Origin: Magnetococcales bacterium
GTDB lineage: Bacteria; Pseudomonadota; Magnetococcia; Magnetococcales; JADGCH01
Assembly (NCBI GenBank): GCA_015229115.1
Contig: JADGCH010000013.1
Coordinates: 1 to 48,715 of the forward strand
Reading direction: 5' to 3'
Length of the DNA stretch: 48,715 bases
The translations under genes were made by a program, and so were the position numbers. This document shows positions 25,522 to 34,395 of this stretch, piece by piece (positions within the stretch are counted from its first letter, which is position 1; every line of letters begins with the position of its first letter). The notes below the pieces were generated by a model. That model did not search any database. It was not told the origin of the DNA and saw only the letters and a list, made by a program, of their open reading frames with translations.

Positions 25522-25662
25522 ATGGCTACTCCGAAACCGGCTGCCACCAAGCCGGCTGTTGCCCAGAAACCAGCTGCTACCAAACCGGCTGCCATTCCCA
25601 AACCGGCTGCACCGGCTGCCAAATCAACCATGGCTCGCAAAGGAGCCAATAAGGGTCGTTAG
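25522..25662 (+). CDS. Ala/Pro/Lys-repeat mini-protein, 46 residues
   Basis: A short gene read in a different frame from the open leuA extension. The product is built from repeats of KPAATKPA/KPAA type and ends in a basic tail (ARKGANKGR). It resembles the Lys/Ala/Pro-rich tails of histone H1-like bacterial proteins such as AlgP or HctB, so nucleic-acid binding is plausible but unproven. Support for reality: a good promoter at 25448-25476, the ribosome site AACGAGGAG 8 bases before the ATG, and 10 bases from its stop to leuA. It has no cysteine, aromatic residue or globular core. Confidence 0.7.
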   Translation: MATPKPAATKPAVAQKPAATKPAAIPKPAAPAAKSTMARKGANKGR

Positions 25663-25672
25663 AGATTCTGCC

Positions 25673-27391
25673 ATGAACAAAATGCCTTGCTGGAAGTACG
25701 AGCCGTTTCCTGCCGTCGATTTGCCCGATCGCCGCTGGCCGTCACAGGTGATCACTCGGGCACCAACCTGGTGCAGCGTCGATCTGCGCGACGGCAATCA
25801 GGCCTTGGTCAATCCCATGAACCCGGATCAGAAACAGCGGCTGTTCGATCTGCTGGTTGCCCTAGGCCTGAAGGAGATTGAAATCGGCTTCCCGGCAGCT
25901 TCACGTGATGATTTCGAGTTTACCCGCCGCCTGATCGAAGACGAACGCATTCCAGATGACGTAACGGTGCAGGTGCTGGTGCAGGCACGGGAACATCTGA
26001 TCGAACGTACTTTTGAGGCCTTGCGGGGAGCACGACGGGCGGTGGTTCACCTTTATAACTCAACATCGCCCCTGCAACGTCGGGTGGTGTTTGGTATGGA
26101 ACCGGCGCAGATCGTCGAACTGGCCCGCTCCGGAACGGCGCAAGTACGGGAATGGGTGGAGAAGATGCCCGATACCGATATTCGTCTGGAATATTCGCCG
26201 GAAAGCTTTTCGGCCACGGAGCTGGAGTTTTCCCTTGAAATTTCAGAGGCGGTACTGGCCGTATGGCAACCAACAGCGGCACGGCCGATGATCCTTAACC
26301 TGCCATCGACCGTGGAGATGGCCACCCCCAATGTCTATGCTGATCAGATTGAATGGTTTTTGCGCCATTTGCCACAGCGCGACCGGGTGATCCTCAGTGT
26401 TCATGCCCATAACGACCGTGGCACCGCTGTCGCCGCCACCGAGCTGGCCCTCATGGCCGGTGCCGATCGGGTTGAAGGAACGCTGTTTGGCAATGGTGAA
26501 CGCACCGGCAATGTTGATTTGCTCACGGTTGCCATGAATCTGTTTTCACAGGGCATTGATCCACAGCTGGACTTCTCCGACATGAATCGTGTCGTGGCCA
26601 CCTACCGCGATTGCGTGGGTATGGCGGTTTCTCCACGCCATCCCTATGCTGGAGAACTGGTCTTTACCGCCTTTTCCGGTTCGCACCAGGATGCCATCCG
26701 CAAGGGCATGGCTGCCCGCAAAAAGCAGAAAGGTGGTCACTGGCAGGTGCCTTATCTGCCCATTGATCCGGCTGATGTTGGTCGGGCCTACGATCCGGTC
26801 ATCCGCATCAACAGCCAGTCGGGCAAGGGCGGTGTGGCCTTTGTGCTAGAGGACCGGTTTGGCTATCGTCTACCGCGGCTGTTGCAAGTCGATTTCAGCC
26901 GTCTGGTGCAGGAAATCGCTGACGGGCGTGGTCGCGAATTGAAGCCGACCGAGATTGACAAAACGTTTCGTCAAACCTATATCGACACCAGCGGCCCGTT
27001 TCGGTTAGCCGGTTATGAGCCGACTTCGGTGGTTATGACCCAGGGCGGTGACCAGCATACCATTCGTGCCCTGATCGACATCAGCGGTCGACGGGTCGCG
27101 GTGTCCGGAACCGGCAACGGTCCGGTCAGTGCCTTTGTTGCGGCCATGCAGCGCGGTTTTGGACTGGATATCAAGGTGCTCGATTACGAACAGCATGCCA
27201 TGGGAGAGGGTGACCATGCCGAAGCGGTGACCTACATGCGTGTCACGGTCAACGGCAGCGATGCCGCCTACGGTATCGGTAAGCATGTCAATACCAGTAC
27301 TTCGGCCTTACAGGCGGTTATCAATGCCGTTAACCGTTCCGGGGACTGGTCGGATGATGAGGCTGCCTTCACCATTCGTACGGACCAATAG
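25673..27391 (+). CDS. leuA: 2-isopropylmalate synthase LeuA (long form)
   Basis: The 572-residue enzyme begins with DLPDRRWPS and has the catalytic DLRDGNQALVNPM near residue 50. The metal-binding HAHNDRGTAVA is near 245 and the NGERTGNVDLL signature near 280. The C-terminal LeuA regulatory dimer domain (about 440-560) should carry leucine feedback. This is the longer actinobacterial/proteobacterial LeuA2 type. It condenses acetyl-CoA and 2-oxoisovalerate, the first committed step to leucine. The ATG at 25673 is chosen because the family starts here and the upstream extension runs through the mini-protein gene in another frame. Other leu genes are not nearby. Confidence 0.95.
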   Translation: MNKMPCWKYEPFPAVDLPDRRWPSQVITRAPTWCSVDLRDGNQALVNPMNPDQKQRLFDLLVALGLKEIEIGFPAASRDDFEFTRRLIEDERIPDDVTVQVLVQAREHLIERTFEALRGARRAVVHLYNSTSPLQRRVVFGMEPAQIVELARSGTAQVREWVEKMPDTDIRLEYSPESFSATELEFSLEISEAVLAVWQPTAARPMILNLPSTVEMATPNVYADQIEWFLRHLPQRDRVILSVHAHNDRGTAVAATELALMAGADRVEGTLFGNGERTGNVDLLTVAMNLFSQGIDPQLDFSDMNRVVATYRDCVGMAVSPRHPYAGELVFTAFSGSHQDAIRKGMAARKKQKGGHWQVPYLPIDPADVGRAYDPVIRINSQSGKGGVAFVLEDRFGYRLPRLLQVDFSRLVQEIADGRGRELKPTEIDKTFRQTYIDTSGPFRLAGYEPTSVVMTQGGDQHTIRALIDISGRRVAVSGTGNGPVSAFVAAMQRGFGLDIKVLDYEQHAMGEGDHAEAVTYMRVTVNGSDAAYGIGKHVNTSTSALQAVINAVNRSGDWSDDEAAFTIRTDQ

Positions 27392-27420
27392 CATAGGAAA
27401 GAATGGGAAGTCCAACGACA

Positions 27421-28347
27421 ATGTCTGACTTGATGATCGAAATCAGCCAATTGAGCCGTTTTTATGATCGCAGAAAGGTGCTGGACCAGATTGATCTGGA
27501 GGTCAAACGCGGAGAGGTCATGGGATTTCTAGGGCCTAACGGTGCCGGGAAAACCACCACGCTGCGTATTTTGGCTGGCCTGTTGGCACCGAACGAGGGG
27601 TCTGTCCGGGTGGCCGGTATCGATATTCTGGCACAACCCATCGCGGCCAAGGCCAAGATAGGGTTCCTGCCGGAAACACCTCCGCTCTACGATGATATGA
27701 CGGTGCGGGAATATCTGGTCTACCTGGCGCAGTTGCGGCAGGTGGCTCCTGGTAAAGTGACCGTCGCGGTGGATCGGGCCATGGAACGTTGTGGTCTGGT
27801 CAGCGTGGCCAATCGACTGCTGCGTAATCTGTCCAAGGGCTACCGCCAGCGCTGTGGTATTGCCCAGGCCATTGTCCATACCCCGGAAGTGGTCATTCTT
27901 GATGAACCAACAGTCGGCCTGGATCCGATTCAGATACGTGAGATACGCGGCCTGATTCGCGAATTAGGTGGAGATCACTCGGTAATCCTGTCTACGCATA
28001 TCCTGCCTGAGGTGCAGGTCACCTGCAACCGCGTGGCCCTGATTCACAACGGTCGTATTGTGCTGCAGGATTCCTTGGCCGGTCTGGAACGACACGCCCG
28101 TCGTGAACGGGGCTATCGCGTCTGCTGGGACCATCCACCACAGGAAGCGGCCTTACGTCAGATCACCACTCTTGCTGAAGTCAGTCAGGATGGCAACGGT
28201 TGGTCGATCATTCCGGTTGCTGGGGCAGATCCCATCCCGGAGCTGGTGCGTCAGTCGGTTGAGCAGGGGTGGGGGTTGCGTGAGCTGACACCGGTGACCC
28301 AGTCGCTTGAAGAGATTTTCGTTCGTCTGGCCACACAGGAGAGTTGA
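27421..28347 (+). CDS. ABC transporter ATP-binding protein (GldA-like)
   Basis: The 308-residue ATPase has Walker A GPNGAGKTT near residue 40, the signature LSKGYRQR near 140 and Walker B VVILDEPTVGLDP near 160, followed by an H-loop STHIL. It belongs to the ABC-2 exporter class, close to GldA of Flavobacterium gliding. It is first of four tightly spaced genes (ATPase, ABC-2 permease, GldG-like protein, DUF4340 protein). This cluster also occurs in many non-gliding bacteria, where its substrate is unknown. An ATG at 27403 is possible, but its ribosome site is too close. Confidence 0.92.
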   Translation: MSDLMIEISQLSRFYDRRKVLDQIDLEVKRGEVMGFLGPNGAGKTTTLRILAGLLAPNEGSVRVAGIDILAQPIAAKAKIGFLPETPPLYDDMTVREYLVYLAQLRQVAPGKVTVAVDRAMERCGLVSVANRLLRNLSKGYRQRCGIAQAIVHTPEVVILDEPTVGLDPIQIREIRGLIRELGGDHSVILSTHILPEVQVTCNRVALIHNGRIVLQDSLAGLERHARRERGYRVCWDHPPQEAALRQITTLAEVSQDGNGWSIIPVAGADPIPELVRQSVEQGWGLRELTPVTQSLEEIFVRLATQES

Positions 28348-28350
28348 ATC

Positions 28351-29127
28351 ATGTTACGACCCGTTATGGCTATTGCTATGCGTGAATGGCGTGCCATGTT
28401 TCTGTCACCACTGGCGTGGACACTGTTGGCGGTGTTATTTGCCATTGTGTCCTATATGTTTATTGGTGCCGTTTCGCGCTATCACGAGCAGCAGTTCGCC
28501 TACAATTCTTTCGGTGGTGGTGGTGCTAGCCAACTACCCTTGACCGATATGGTGGTGGCACCGATGTTTGGTAACATCGCCGTCTTGTTGCTGTTGATCC
28601 TGCCGTTGATCACCATGCGACTGCTGGCTGACGAGAAGCGTCATGGCAGCTGGCCCGCCCTGGCTTCCTCTCCCATCACACCCGGGCAGATCGTGCTGGG
28701 CAAATATGGTGGTTTGCTGCTGTTTCTGCTGGTAGCGGTGACCCTGCTGTCCTTGCCGGCTTGGTTGCTGTTCGGTTTTGGTCATCCGGATGGTGGACAG
28801 ATTCTGTCCGGACTGATTGGACTGCTACTGGTGTCGGCCACTTTTGGAGCGGTTGGCTTGGCTGCTTCCAGTGCGACCGATAATCCGATGGTGGCGGCCA
28901 TCACGACCTTTGGTATCTTGTTGTTGCTCTGGATTGCCTCCTGGACCGGCGAAGCAGCGGGCGACCGGATCGAAAAGATCCTGTCCTATCTGTCGCTGAT
29001 TAACCACTATGAAAATTTTCTCAAGGGTGTCGTCAGCAGTGCTGATCTGATCTATTTCCTGATCTGCTCGGCGGCCGGGTTGCTCTATGCCCGGCAGCGG
29101 CTGGTTACCGATCGCATCTCGGTGTGA
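28351..29127 (+). CDS. ABC-2 type permease (GldF-like)
   Basis: The 258-residue membrane protein has about six hydrophobic helices, starting FLSPLAWTLLAVLFAIVSYM. It carries the ABC-2 pattern LLADEKRHGSWPALASSPITPGQ near residue 90, typical of GldF/NosY-type permeases (family pattern E+R..GT.E.L...P.). It should form the membrane channel of the exporter with the ATPase 3 bases upstream. The GldG-like gene follows in 16 bases. Confidence 0.92.
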   Translation: MLRPVMAIAMREWRAMFLSPLAWTLLAVLFAIVSYMFIGAVSRYHEQQFAYNSFGGGGASQLPLTDMVVAPMFGNIAVLLLLILPLITMRLLADEKRHGSWPALASSPITPGQIVLGKYGGLLLFLLVAVTLLSLPAWLLFGFGHPDGGQILSGLIGLLLVSATFGAVGLAASSATDNPMVAAITTFGILLLLWIASWTGEAAGDRIEKILSYLSLINHYENFLKGVVSSADLIYFLICSAAGLLYARQRLVTDRISV

Positions 29128-29143
29128 ACAGGGAGGAGCTATC

Positions 29144-30487
29144 ATGGAGATGAATCGTTCGACCCGCTTCAATCTGAAGCTGCAAAATCACACCACAACG
29201 CTGCTATTGCTGTTGCTGTTGCTGATCGGTGCTTACGCCAGCCAACGTTACCAGGTGCAGTGGGACTGGACTGCCGAGAAACGTCGTTCCCTCTCTGAAC
29301 AGACCATCAAGGCCATGCAGCAATTGCCACCAGACATCAGTGCCACCCTGTTCTTCCGCAAGAGTGATGGTGAAGATCAGCGTTTGCTGGCTATGGAACT
29401 GTTGCAGCAATATCAGCTCATCAACCCGAAAATGGAGATCCGCTCTGTTGACGTTGCTCTTGATCCGGCGGCAGCCCGCCAGGCTGAGATCACGACCAAT
29501 GGCACCGTGGTGTTGCGTTCCGGTGAACGCAGCGAAAAAGTCACCGAACTGAGTGAAGAGGCCCTGACCAATGCCCTCATCCGTCTGACCCGCGATAGCA
29601 AGAAGCAGATTCGTTTTGTCACCGGACATGGTGAACCGGCCTTGGCTGGCAAGAATCCACAGGGCCTTGATGTGGCGGTTGCACTGCTCAAGGGTGAAGG
29701 TTACCAGGTTGATACGCTCAACCTGGCTGCTGTTGAACAGATTCCGGCTGATACCGCCGTTGTGGTGCTGGCTGGTCAGCGCAAACCGTTACTACCCATT
29801 GAACGGGAACGGCTGAATGCTTGGTTGGTTGACAAGGGGCGGCTGCTGCTATTGAGCGATCCTGGCACCACCTCCGGTCTGGAAGAGATCCTGCAGTCAC
29901 GGGGATTGCGTTGGCAACCGGGGATTGTCATCGATCCGGTAGCGCGCTTGTTCGGTGGTGGGCCAACGACCCCGCTGGTCAGCCAGTACGATACCGGCCA
30001 TGCTATCACCAAAAATCTTGCGTCGGCATCCTTCTTTCCTGAGGCCCAGGCGCTGCTGCTCGACAGCTCGGTAACCGGTGTTCAGACGACACGACTCTTT
30101 TCGGCTGCGGAAAAGGGCTGGGTTGAAACCGGTGATCTGTCCAGTGGCCAGGTTGAATTTAATCCGGACAGCGACGTGAAGGGGCCAGTTGTTCTGGGTG
30201 CGGCTCTGGAGCAGGGCAAGCAACGCTGGGTGGTGGTAGGAGATGCTGACTTTGTTGTCAACAGCTACATCAATTTTTCTGGTAATGGCGACCTGTTTCT
30301 TAACATGGTGCGCTGGTTATCGGAAGATGAGAATTTCATCGCCATCAAGCCCAAGAAAATCAGTGACGCTGGCCTGATGCTACAGGGTAGTTCCCTGCTG
30401 CTGATCTTCTGGATGTTGGTGTTGGTCATTCCTCTGGCCATGGTTGCTACCGGTGTCCTCATCTGGCGTCGGCGCAGGCAACAGTAA
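29144..30487 (+). CDS. GldG-like ABC transporter accessory protein
   Basis: The 447-residue protein has one N-terminal membrane helix (leucine-rich, about residues 16-27). A large periplasmic region contains the GldG core (WDWTAEKRRSLSEQTIKAM; FVTGHGEPALAG; AVVVLAGQRKPLLPIERE; GRLLLLSDPG). A C-terminal membrane helix (LLLIFWMLVLVIPLAMVA) precedes a basic tail. GldG proteins work with the GldA/F exporter. The start at 29144 has GGGAGGAG 5 bases upstream. Annotated only by family; its role outside gliding bacteria is unknown. Confidence 0.9.
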   Translation: MEMNRSTRFNLKLQNHTTTLLLLLLLLIGAYASQRYQVQWDWTAEKRRSLSEQTIKAMQQLPPDISATLFFRKSDGEDQRLLAMELLQQYQLINPKMEIRSVDVALDPAAARQAEITTNGTVVLRSGERSEKVTELSEEALTNALIRLTRDSKKQIRFVTGHGEPALAGKNPQGLDVAVALLKGEGYQVDTLNLAAVEQIPADTAVVVLAGQRKPLLPIERERLNAWLVDKGRLLLLSDPGTTSGLEEILQSRGLRWQPGIVIDPVARLFGGGPTTPLVSQYDTGHAITKNLASASFFPEAQALLLDSSVTGVQTTRLFSAAEKGWVETGDLSSGQVEFNPDSDVKGPVVLGAALEQGKQRWVVVGDADFVVNSYINFSGNGDLFLNMVRWLSEDENFIAIKPKKISDAGLMLQGSSLLLIFWMLVLVIPLAMVATGVLIWRRRRQQ

Positions 30488-30500
30488 GGAGGATTCAATC

Positions 30501-31832
30501 ATGCTGGCAAAAGGATGGGGTGTTAACACCATTCTGGCGTTGTTATTACTGACGGCGGGTGGGGGGCTGTGGCTGGCTGACAGGGCTGATGAACAGCATA
30601 AGACGGAGGAGAAGGCTCAGCGTGCCCTTTGTCCACTCAAATCAGAGCAGCTGAAGCGGTTGCAGTTTCACGGCAAGGATGGTCAACAGGTTACTCTTGA
30701 ACAGCAGCAAGGTCAGTGGCGTATTGTAGCGCCTCAGTCGTGGCGCACCGATACTCAGGCCGTACAACGTTTGCTAGCCATCATGGGTCGCCACCATGAA
30801 CGCTTGGTGCTGGAGCACCCAGCACAGCAGGATCTGAAACCATTTGGACTGGATCCACCGCAGACCGTTTTAACGCTCGAACCGGAAGCGCCGTTACCGA
30901 CTTGGCAGATCCGTGTCGGCGAGACCGTACCGGCCAGCGACAGTCGCTATGCCCAGTTGGGTGAGCGTGGCGCGATGGTGCTGTTGGCTAAATCGGACAG
31001 TGCCGATCTGTTACAGGCCGGTAAGGATCTGCGTGATGCCCATCTTACGCTGGTTCGTCAGGGTGAAACCGTACAGCAGCTGCTGTTGCAGCGCCGTCAT
31101 CAGCAAGAGACGCTAGAACTGAAAAAAGATGAGGCAACGCAGCAGTGGCAACTGCTGCAACCATGGCCTGACGGCGGAGACAGCAGTCGGGTGCGCCGCT
31201 GGCTAGATACCCTGCTGGCCTACACAGGGCATCACTTCAAATCGTTGCCAACCGGTTTTGAGGCACGTCCCCCTGACTGGACCTTAATGGTGACAGCCGC
31301 TGACAAGACCGATCGTGTCACCATCTGGCGTCACGAGGGTGAGTTATTAGCACAACGCCAGGGTGAACCGGATGTCATGCTGCTCGATAGCTATCTCCAG
31401 GATGACCTTGACCGTAAGGCGCTGGAACTGGTGACCTTGCGACCCTTAACCGAAGATGTCGATGTCGATGGCTTGAGGCTGCTCTACCAAGGTCAGCAAC
31501 GCAGTGCTGACAAGGTCGGTGAAGCTGGCAAACAGGGTCAGTCATCGCTGCAATGGCCTATCGCTGCCTGGCATACACTGGAAGAGGTGTTGACTCGTCC
31601 GGCCCAGGAGGCGCTGTTACCGCTGCCGACGACCGAGCCCCCTCTGATCACCATCACGGTGGGTGCTGGCGCAGAACGGATCTTCAAATTCTGGCGCTGG
31701 GAGGAGGGTCGTTATCGCCTTGCCGTTCCTGGACGTTCGGTACAGTTGGCCTTGTCGCGGGCGCAATCAACCCTGCTGGATGACGCCATAAAAAACCTTA
31801 CGACGTCACAACAGCCAGCCGATAGTAAGTAG
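30501..31832 (+). CDS. DUF4340 domain-containing protein of the Gld-like cluster
   Basis: The 443-residue protein has an N-terminal membrane helix (about 9-24), then repeated beta-rich DUF4340-type segments. These carry patterns such as LEQQQGQWRIVAPQ, HPAQQDLKPFGLDPPQ and RKALELVTL. DUF4340 proteins regularly follow GldG-like genes and are thought to be envelope-attached partners of the exporter. AAGGAGG lies 8 bases before the ATG. A GC-rich hairpin (31857-31873) after the stop has no T-run. Confidence 0.82.
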   Translation: MLAKGWGVNTILALLLLTAGGGLWLADRADEQHKTEEKAQRALCPLKSEQLKRLQFHGKDGQQVTLEQQQGQWRIVAPQSWRTDTQAVQRLLAIMGRHHERLVLEHPAQQDLKPFGLDPPQTVLTLEPEAPLPTWQIRVGETVPASDSRYAQLGERGAMVLLAKSDSADLLQAGKDLRDAHLTLVRQGETVQQLLLQRRHQQETLELKKDEATQQWQLLQPWPDGGDSSRVRRWLDTLLAYTGHHFKSLPTGFEARPPDWTLMVTAADKTDRVTIWRHEGELLAQRQGEPDVMLLDSYLQDDLDRKALELVTLRPLTEDVDVDGLRLLYQGQQRSADKVGEAGKQGQSSLQWPIAAWHTLEEVLTRPAQEALLPLPTTEPPLITITVGAGAERIFKFWRWEEGRYRLAVPGRSVQLALSRAQSTLLDDAIKNLTTSQQPADSK

Positions 31833-31912
31833 GGAGAACCAACATTACATGGATGGGGGGAGTCCCCCTCCACCCCCGAGTAACACAGGCGAACACCAGG
31901 GAGGGTTATCGC

Positions 31913-32464
31913 ATGGCCGTCATCCATCAATCCGATTGGATTCCATTACAGGACTATCACGTCAAGCAGATCAGAAAACCGAAAGTCCAGGTTCAGGAGG
32001 CTGGCTTCGGCTTGCCGCCAGCGCCCGATTTGTGGGTGTCCTGGCGTGATTATAGCCTCCATGGTCAGCAGCCTACCCGTTTGCGGCGCAGCATGGCGGT
32101 AGCGGAGCAGCTGAGGAAACAGCCTCCGCCGACAACGTCCACCTCATCGTCGTTGCCTCCCGAGGCCAGGGTCACTGTGCAACAGGCAGTCGAGCAGGTT
32201 TTTGCTCCATTGGCACGTGATAAGGGTTATGTTCATCGCCGGTTGGACCAGGTGTTAAGCGAGTGTCGACGTCGCTACAGTACCGGTCATTTTTCCGAGG
32301 CCCAGTGGCGTCAGTGTCAGCAGGATATGGAACAGATTCGTGACCAATTTGCCCGTTGTGGTGATGAGGTGGCGCATTGGTTCCTTGACCATTTCTTTCG
32401 TATCTTCGAAGATATAGACGAACTGAGGGCCAAGGCACGTAGTAAACAGAAAAGGCGACCATGA
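31913..32464 (+). CDS. Hypothetical protein, 183 residues
   Basis: Not recognised. A soluble, basic protein with no signal or membrane helix. The first 70 residues are strand-rich (VQVQEAGFGLPPAPDLWVSW), residues 70-95 are low-complexity Pro/Ser/Thr, and the C-terminal 90 are helical with a charged end ([11 protein letters not shown]). Start at 31913 follows GGGAGGG. Its stop overlaps the next gene by ATGA. It may be a cytoplasmic partner of the exporter cluster or of the cupin; neither is supported directly. Confidence 0.6.
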   Translation: MAVIHQSDWIPLQDYHVKQIRKPKVQVQEAGFGLPPAPDLWVSWRDYSLHGQQPTRLRRSMAVAEQLRKQPPPTTSTSSSLPPEARVTVQQAVEQVFAPLARDKGYVHRRLDQVLSECRRRYSTGHFSEAQWRQCQQDMEQIRDQFARCGDEVAHWFLDHFFRIFEDIDELRAKARSKQKRRP

Positions 32465-32946
32465 GTTACATCCAGCAGGTGATGACTGAGGCGGCGTTAC
32501 GACAATTGAGCCAGCAAGCTGCGGGTGTGGTGCGCCGGCGTCAGAACCTGAATTGGCATCCGCAGTTGACCGATCCGGTACAACGGATGTTTAATGCACT
32601 TGAACCGGGAACCTACGTTCGGCCTCATCGCCATAACTGGTCCGATGGTTGGGAGCTGTTCCTGCTGGTTGCAGGAGAGGCCATTTTGCTGACTTTCGAT
32701 GAACGGGGAAGGGTCGTTGATCGTTATCAGCTCGGTCATGAAACACTGGCTGTTGAAATTGCACCAGCTGCTTGGCATACCATTGCGGCCTGTTGTTCAG
32801 GTACGGTATTCTTTGAGTGTAAGCGTGGTCCCTATCGCCCCAATCCACCCGAGGACATGGCGGTCTGGTCTCCGGACGAAGGTGATCCGGACTGCCGTCT
32901 CATGGAACAATGGTTTCATACAGCTAAGCAGGGAGATCGTTTCTGA
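32461..32946 (+). CDS. WbuC-like cupin-fold metalloprotein
   Basis: The 161-residue cupin has the pattern [20 protein letters not shown] near residue 53 and [11 protein letters not shown] near 99. The His residues and Glu form a probable metal site. [24 protein letters not shown] is characteristic of the WbuC family. WbuC proteins are found near O-antigen clusters, but the reaction is not established. It is coupled to its neighbours on both sides (ATGA upstream, TGATG downstream). Confidence 0.85.
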   Translation: MSYIQQVMTEAALRQLSQQAAGVVRRRQNLNWHPQLTDPVQRMFNALEPGTYVRPHRHNWSDGWELFLLVAGEAILLTFDERGRVVDRYQLGHETLAVEIAPAAWHTIAACCSGTVFFECKRGPYRPNPPEDMAVWSPDEGDPDCRLMEQWFHTAKQGDRF

Positions 32947-33257
32947 TGCTACACTGGTATGCCATCATCGGCGAGGATATTGCGGATAGCCTGTCACGTC
33001 GTTTGGCGGTACGTGCCAGCCATCTGGAGCGGGTTGAACAGTTGCAACAGCAGGGACGTCTGTTGCTGGCCGGACCTTTTCCGGCCGTCGATCAGGGCGA
33101 TCCGCTGCAGAGCGGTTTTTCTGGCAGCCTGATCGTTGCGGCCTTTGACTCTCTCGAAGCCGCACAACTCTGGGCCGATGCCGATCCCTATCAAGTGGCT
33201 GGTGTTTATGTCAAAGTCGTCGTCAAACCCTTCAAGCCTGTTTTTAGGACCCCATAG
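32946..33257 (+). CDS. YciI-family protein
   Basis: The 103-residue protein has the YciI fold pattern: [27 protein letters not shown], then a [23 protein letters not shown] region and [10 protein letters not shown]. The conserved His (near residue 26) and Asp are present. YciI-like proteins resemble ferredoxin-like dehydratases or muconolactone-isomerase relatives, and the function is mostly unknown. It shares one base with the wbuC-like stop. Confidence 0.88.
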   Translation: MLHWYAIIGEDIADSLSRRLAVRASHLERVEQLQQQGRLLLAGPFPAVDQGDPLQSGFSGSLIVAAFDSLEAAQLWADADPYQVAGVYVKVVVKPFKPVFRTP

Positions 33258-33266
33258 AAGATCTAA

Positions 33267-34253
33267 ATGATGGAGCGTGAAACGTCTATGTCGAATCAAT
33301 CCAATTCCCAGCATCGTTCTGTTATCATTCTCGGCTCCGGACCAGCCGGTTATACGGCGGCCATCTATGCTGCCCGAGCCAACTTGCAACCGTTGTTAAT
33401 TCAGGGTATGCAGCCCGGTGGACAATTAACCGTTACCACCGAGGTCGATAATTTCCCGGGATTTGAACATGGGGTTCAGGGACCGGAGCTGATGCAGAAG
33501 ATGCAGGCTCAAGCCGAACGATTCAACACCACCATTGTGTTTGATACCATTGTCAAAACAGAACTGGGTCAAAAGCCGTTCCTTCTGGTCGGCGACAGTG
33601 GTGAATCGTACAGCTGCGACGCCCTGATTATTGCCACCGGTGCATCGGCACGTTGGTTGGGAATAGAGTCGGAACAGCGTCTGAGCGGGTTTGGTGTGTC
33701 GGCTTGTGCCACTTGCGATGGCTTTTTTTATAAGGGACGTGAAGTGGCTGTTGTCGGTGGCGGTGATGCCGCTGTGGAAGAGTCACTCTATCTCACCAAC
33801 TTCTGCACCAAGGTCTATCTGATTCATCGCCGCGATCGACTGCGTGCTGAACGCATCATGCAGGATCGCCTACTGGCCAATCCAAAAATCGAAATGGTCT
33901 GGAACGCCACGGTCGACGAAATTCTCGGTGACGCTGCTGCCGGTGGTGTAACGGGGGTGCGGGTACGGGATGTTCAGAACGGCACGACCCGTGAGATCGC
34001 CATTCATGGTCTGTTTGTAGCCATTGGCCATACGCCCAATACAGCCATTTTTGGCGACCAGCTAGAGAAGGATGCCATGGGCTATCTGATCACCAAACCC
34101 GATTCAACCGCTACCAATATTCCCGGGGTATTCGCCGCTGGTGACGTACAGGACCGCATCTTCCGCCAGGCCATTACCGCTGCTGGCAGTGGCTGTATGG
34201 CGGCTCTGGAGGCCGAACGCTATCTTTCTGGCCATGAGGATAGCCGTAAGTGA
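33267..34253 (+). CDS. trxB: Thioredoxin reductase TrxB
   Basis: The 328-residue flavoenzyme has an N-terminal FAD site ([17 protein letters not shown]), the redox-active CATC (147-150) in [11 protein letters not shown], an NADPH site [12 protein letters not shown] and the C-terminal [11 protein letters not shown]. It reduces thioredoxin with NADPH in the cytoplasm. The start could be 33267 or 33288 (MSNQ), and no strong ribosome site decides. It is ten bases past the YciI-like gene and probably the end of that unit; 136 non-coding bases follow. Confidence 0.97.
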   Translation: MMERETSMSNQSNSQHRSVIILGSGPAGYTAAIYAARANLQPLLIQGMQPGGQLTVTTEVDNFPGFEHGVQGPELMQKMQAQAERFNTTIVFDTIVKTELGQKPFLLVGDSGESYSCDALIIATGASARWLGIESEQRLSGFGVSACATCDGFFYKGREVAVVGGGDAAVEESLYLTNFCTKVYLIHRRDRLRAERIMQDRLLANPKIEMVWNATVDEILGDAAAGGVTGVRVRDVQNGTTREIAIHGLFVAIGHTPNTAIFGDQLEKDAMGYLITKPDSTATNIPGVFAAGDVQDRIFRQAITAAGSGCMAALEAERYLSGHEDSRK

Positions 34254-34281
34254 CCCTTCTATCACGTCGGGCTAATCAAGA

Positions 34282-34305
34282 AACGTAATGATCGATATTA
34301 TCGTT
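34282..34305. promoter_or_regulatory. Imperfect palindrome upstream of rquA (possible operator)
   Basis: The 24-base sequence from AACGTAAT to TTATCGTT is an imperfect inverted repeat centred on ATCGAT. It lies about 90 bases before rquA in a short AT-rich stretch. It does not match the FNR box TTGATNNNNATCAA well. It may bind a dimeric regulator; the assignment is open. Confidence 0.3.
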
Positions 34306-34395
34306 AATTTTGCTTTCTTTGTAGCTGGTTTTTACTGATAATAGCGAGCCAGGAACGTTCTGGATGTCCAGACGCATGAGAACAAGGTAGTGGTC

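Noticed and set aside
25448-25672. 75-residue N-terminal extension of LeuA
   Set aside because: It covers the promoter and the mini-protein gene in another frame. LeuA homologues start at the ATG at 25673.
31857-31873. Intrinsic terminator after the DUF4340 gene
   Set aside because: A GGGGGAGTCCCCC-type hairpin is present, but no T-run follows, so it is at most a weak RNA structure.
34282-34305. FNR box upstream of rquA
   Set aside because: The palindrome deviates from TTGATNNNNATCAA in several positions, so only a generic operator is suggested.
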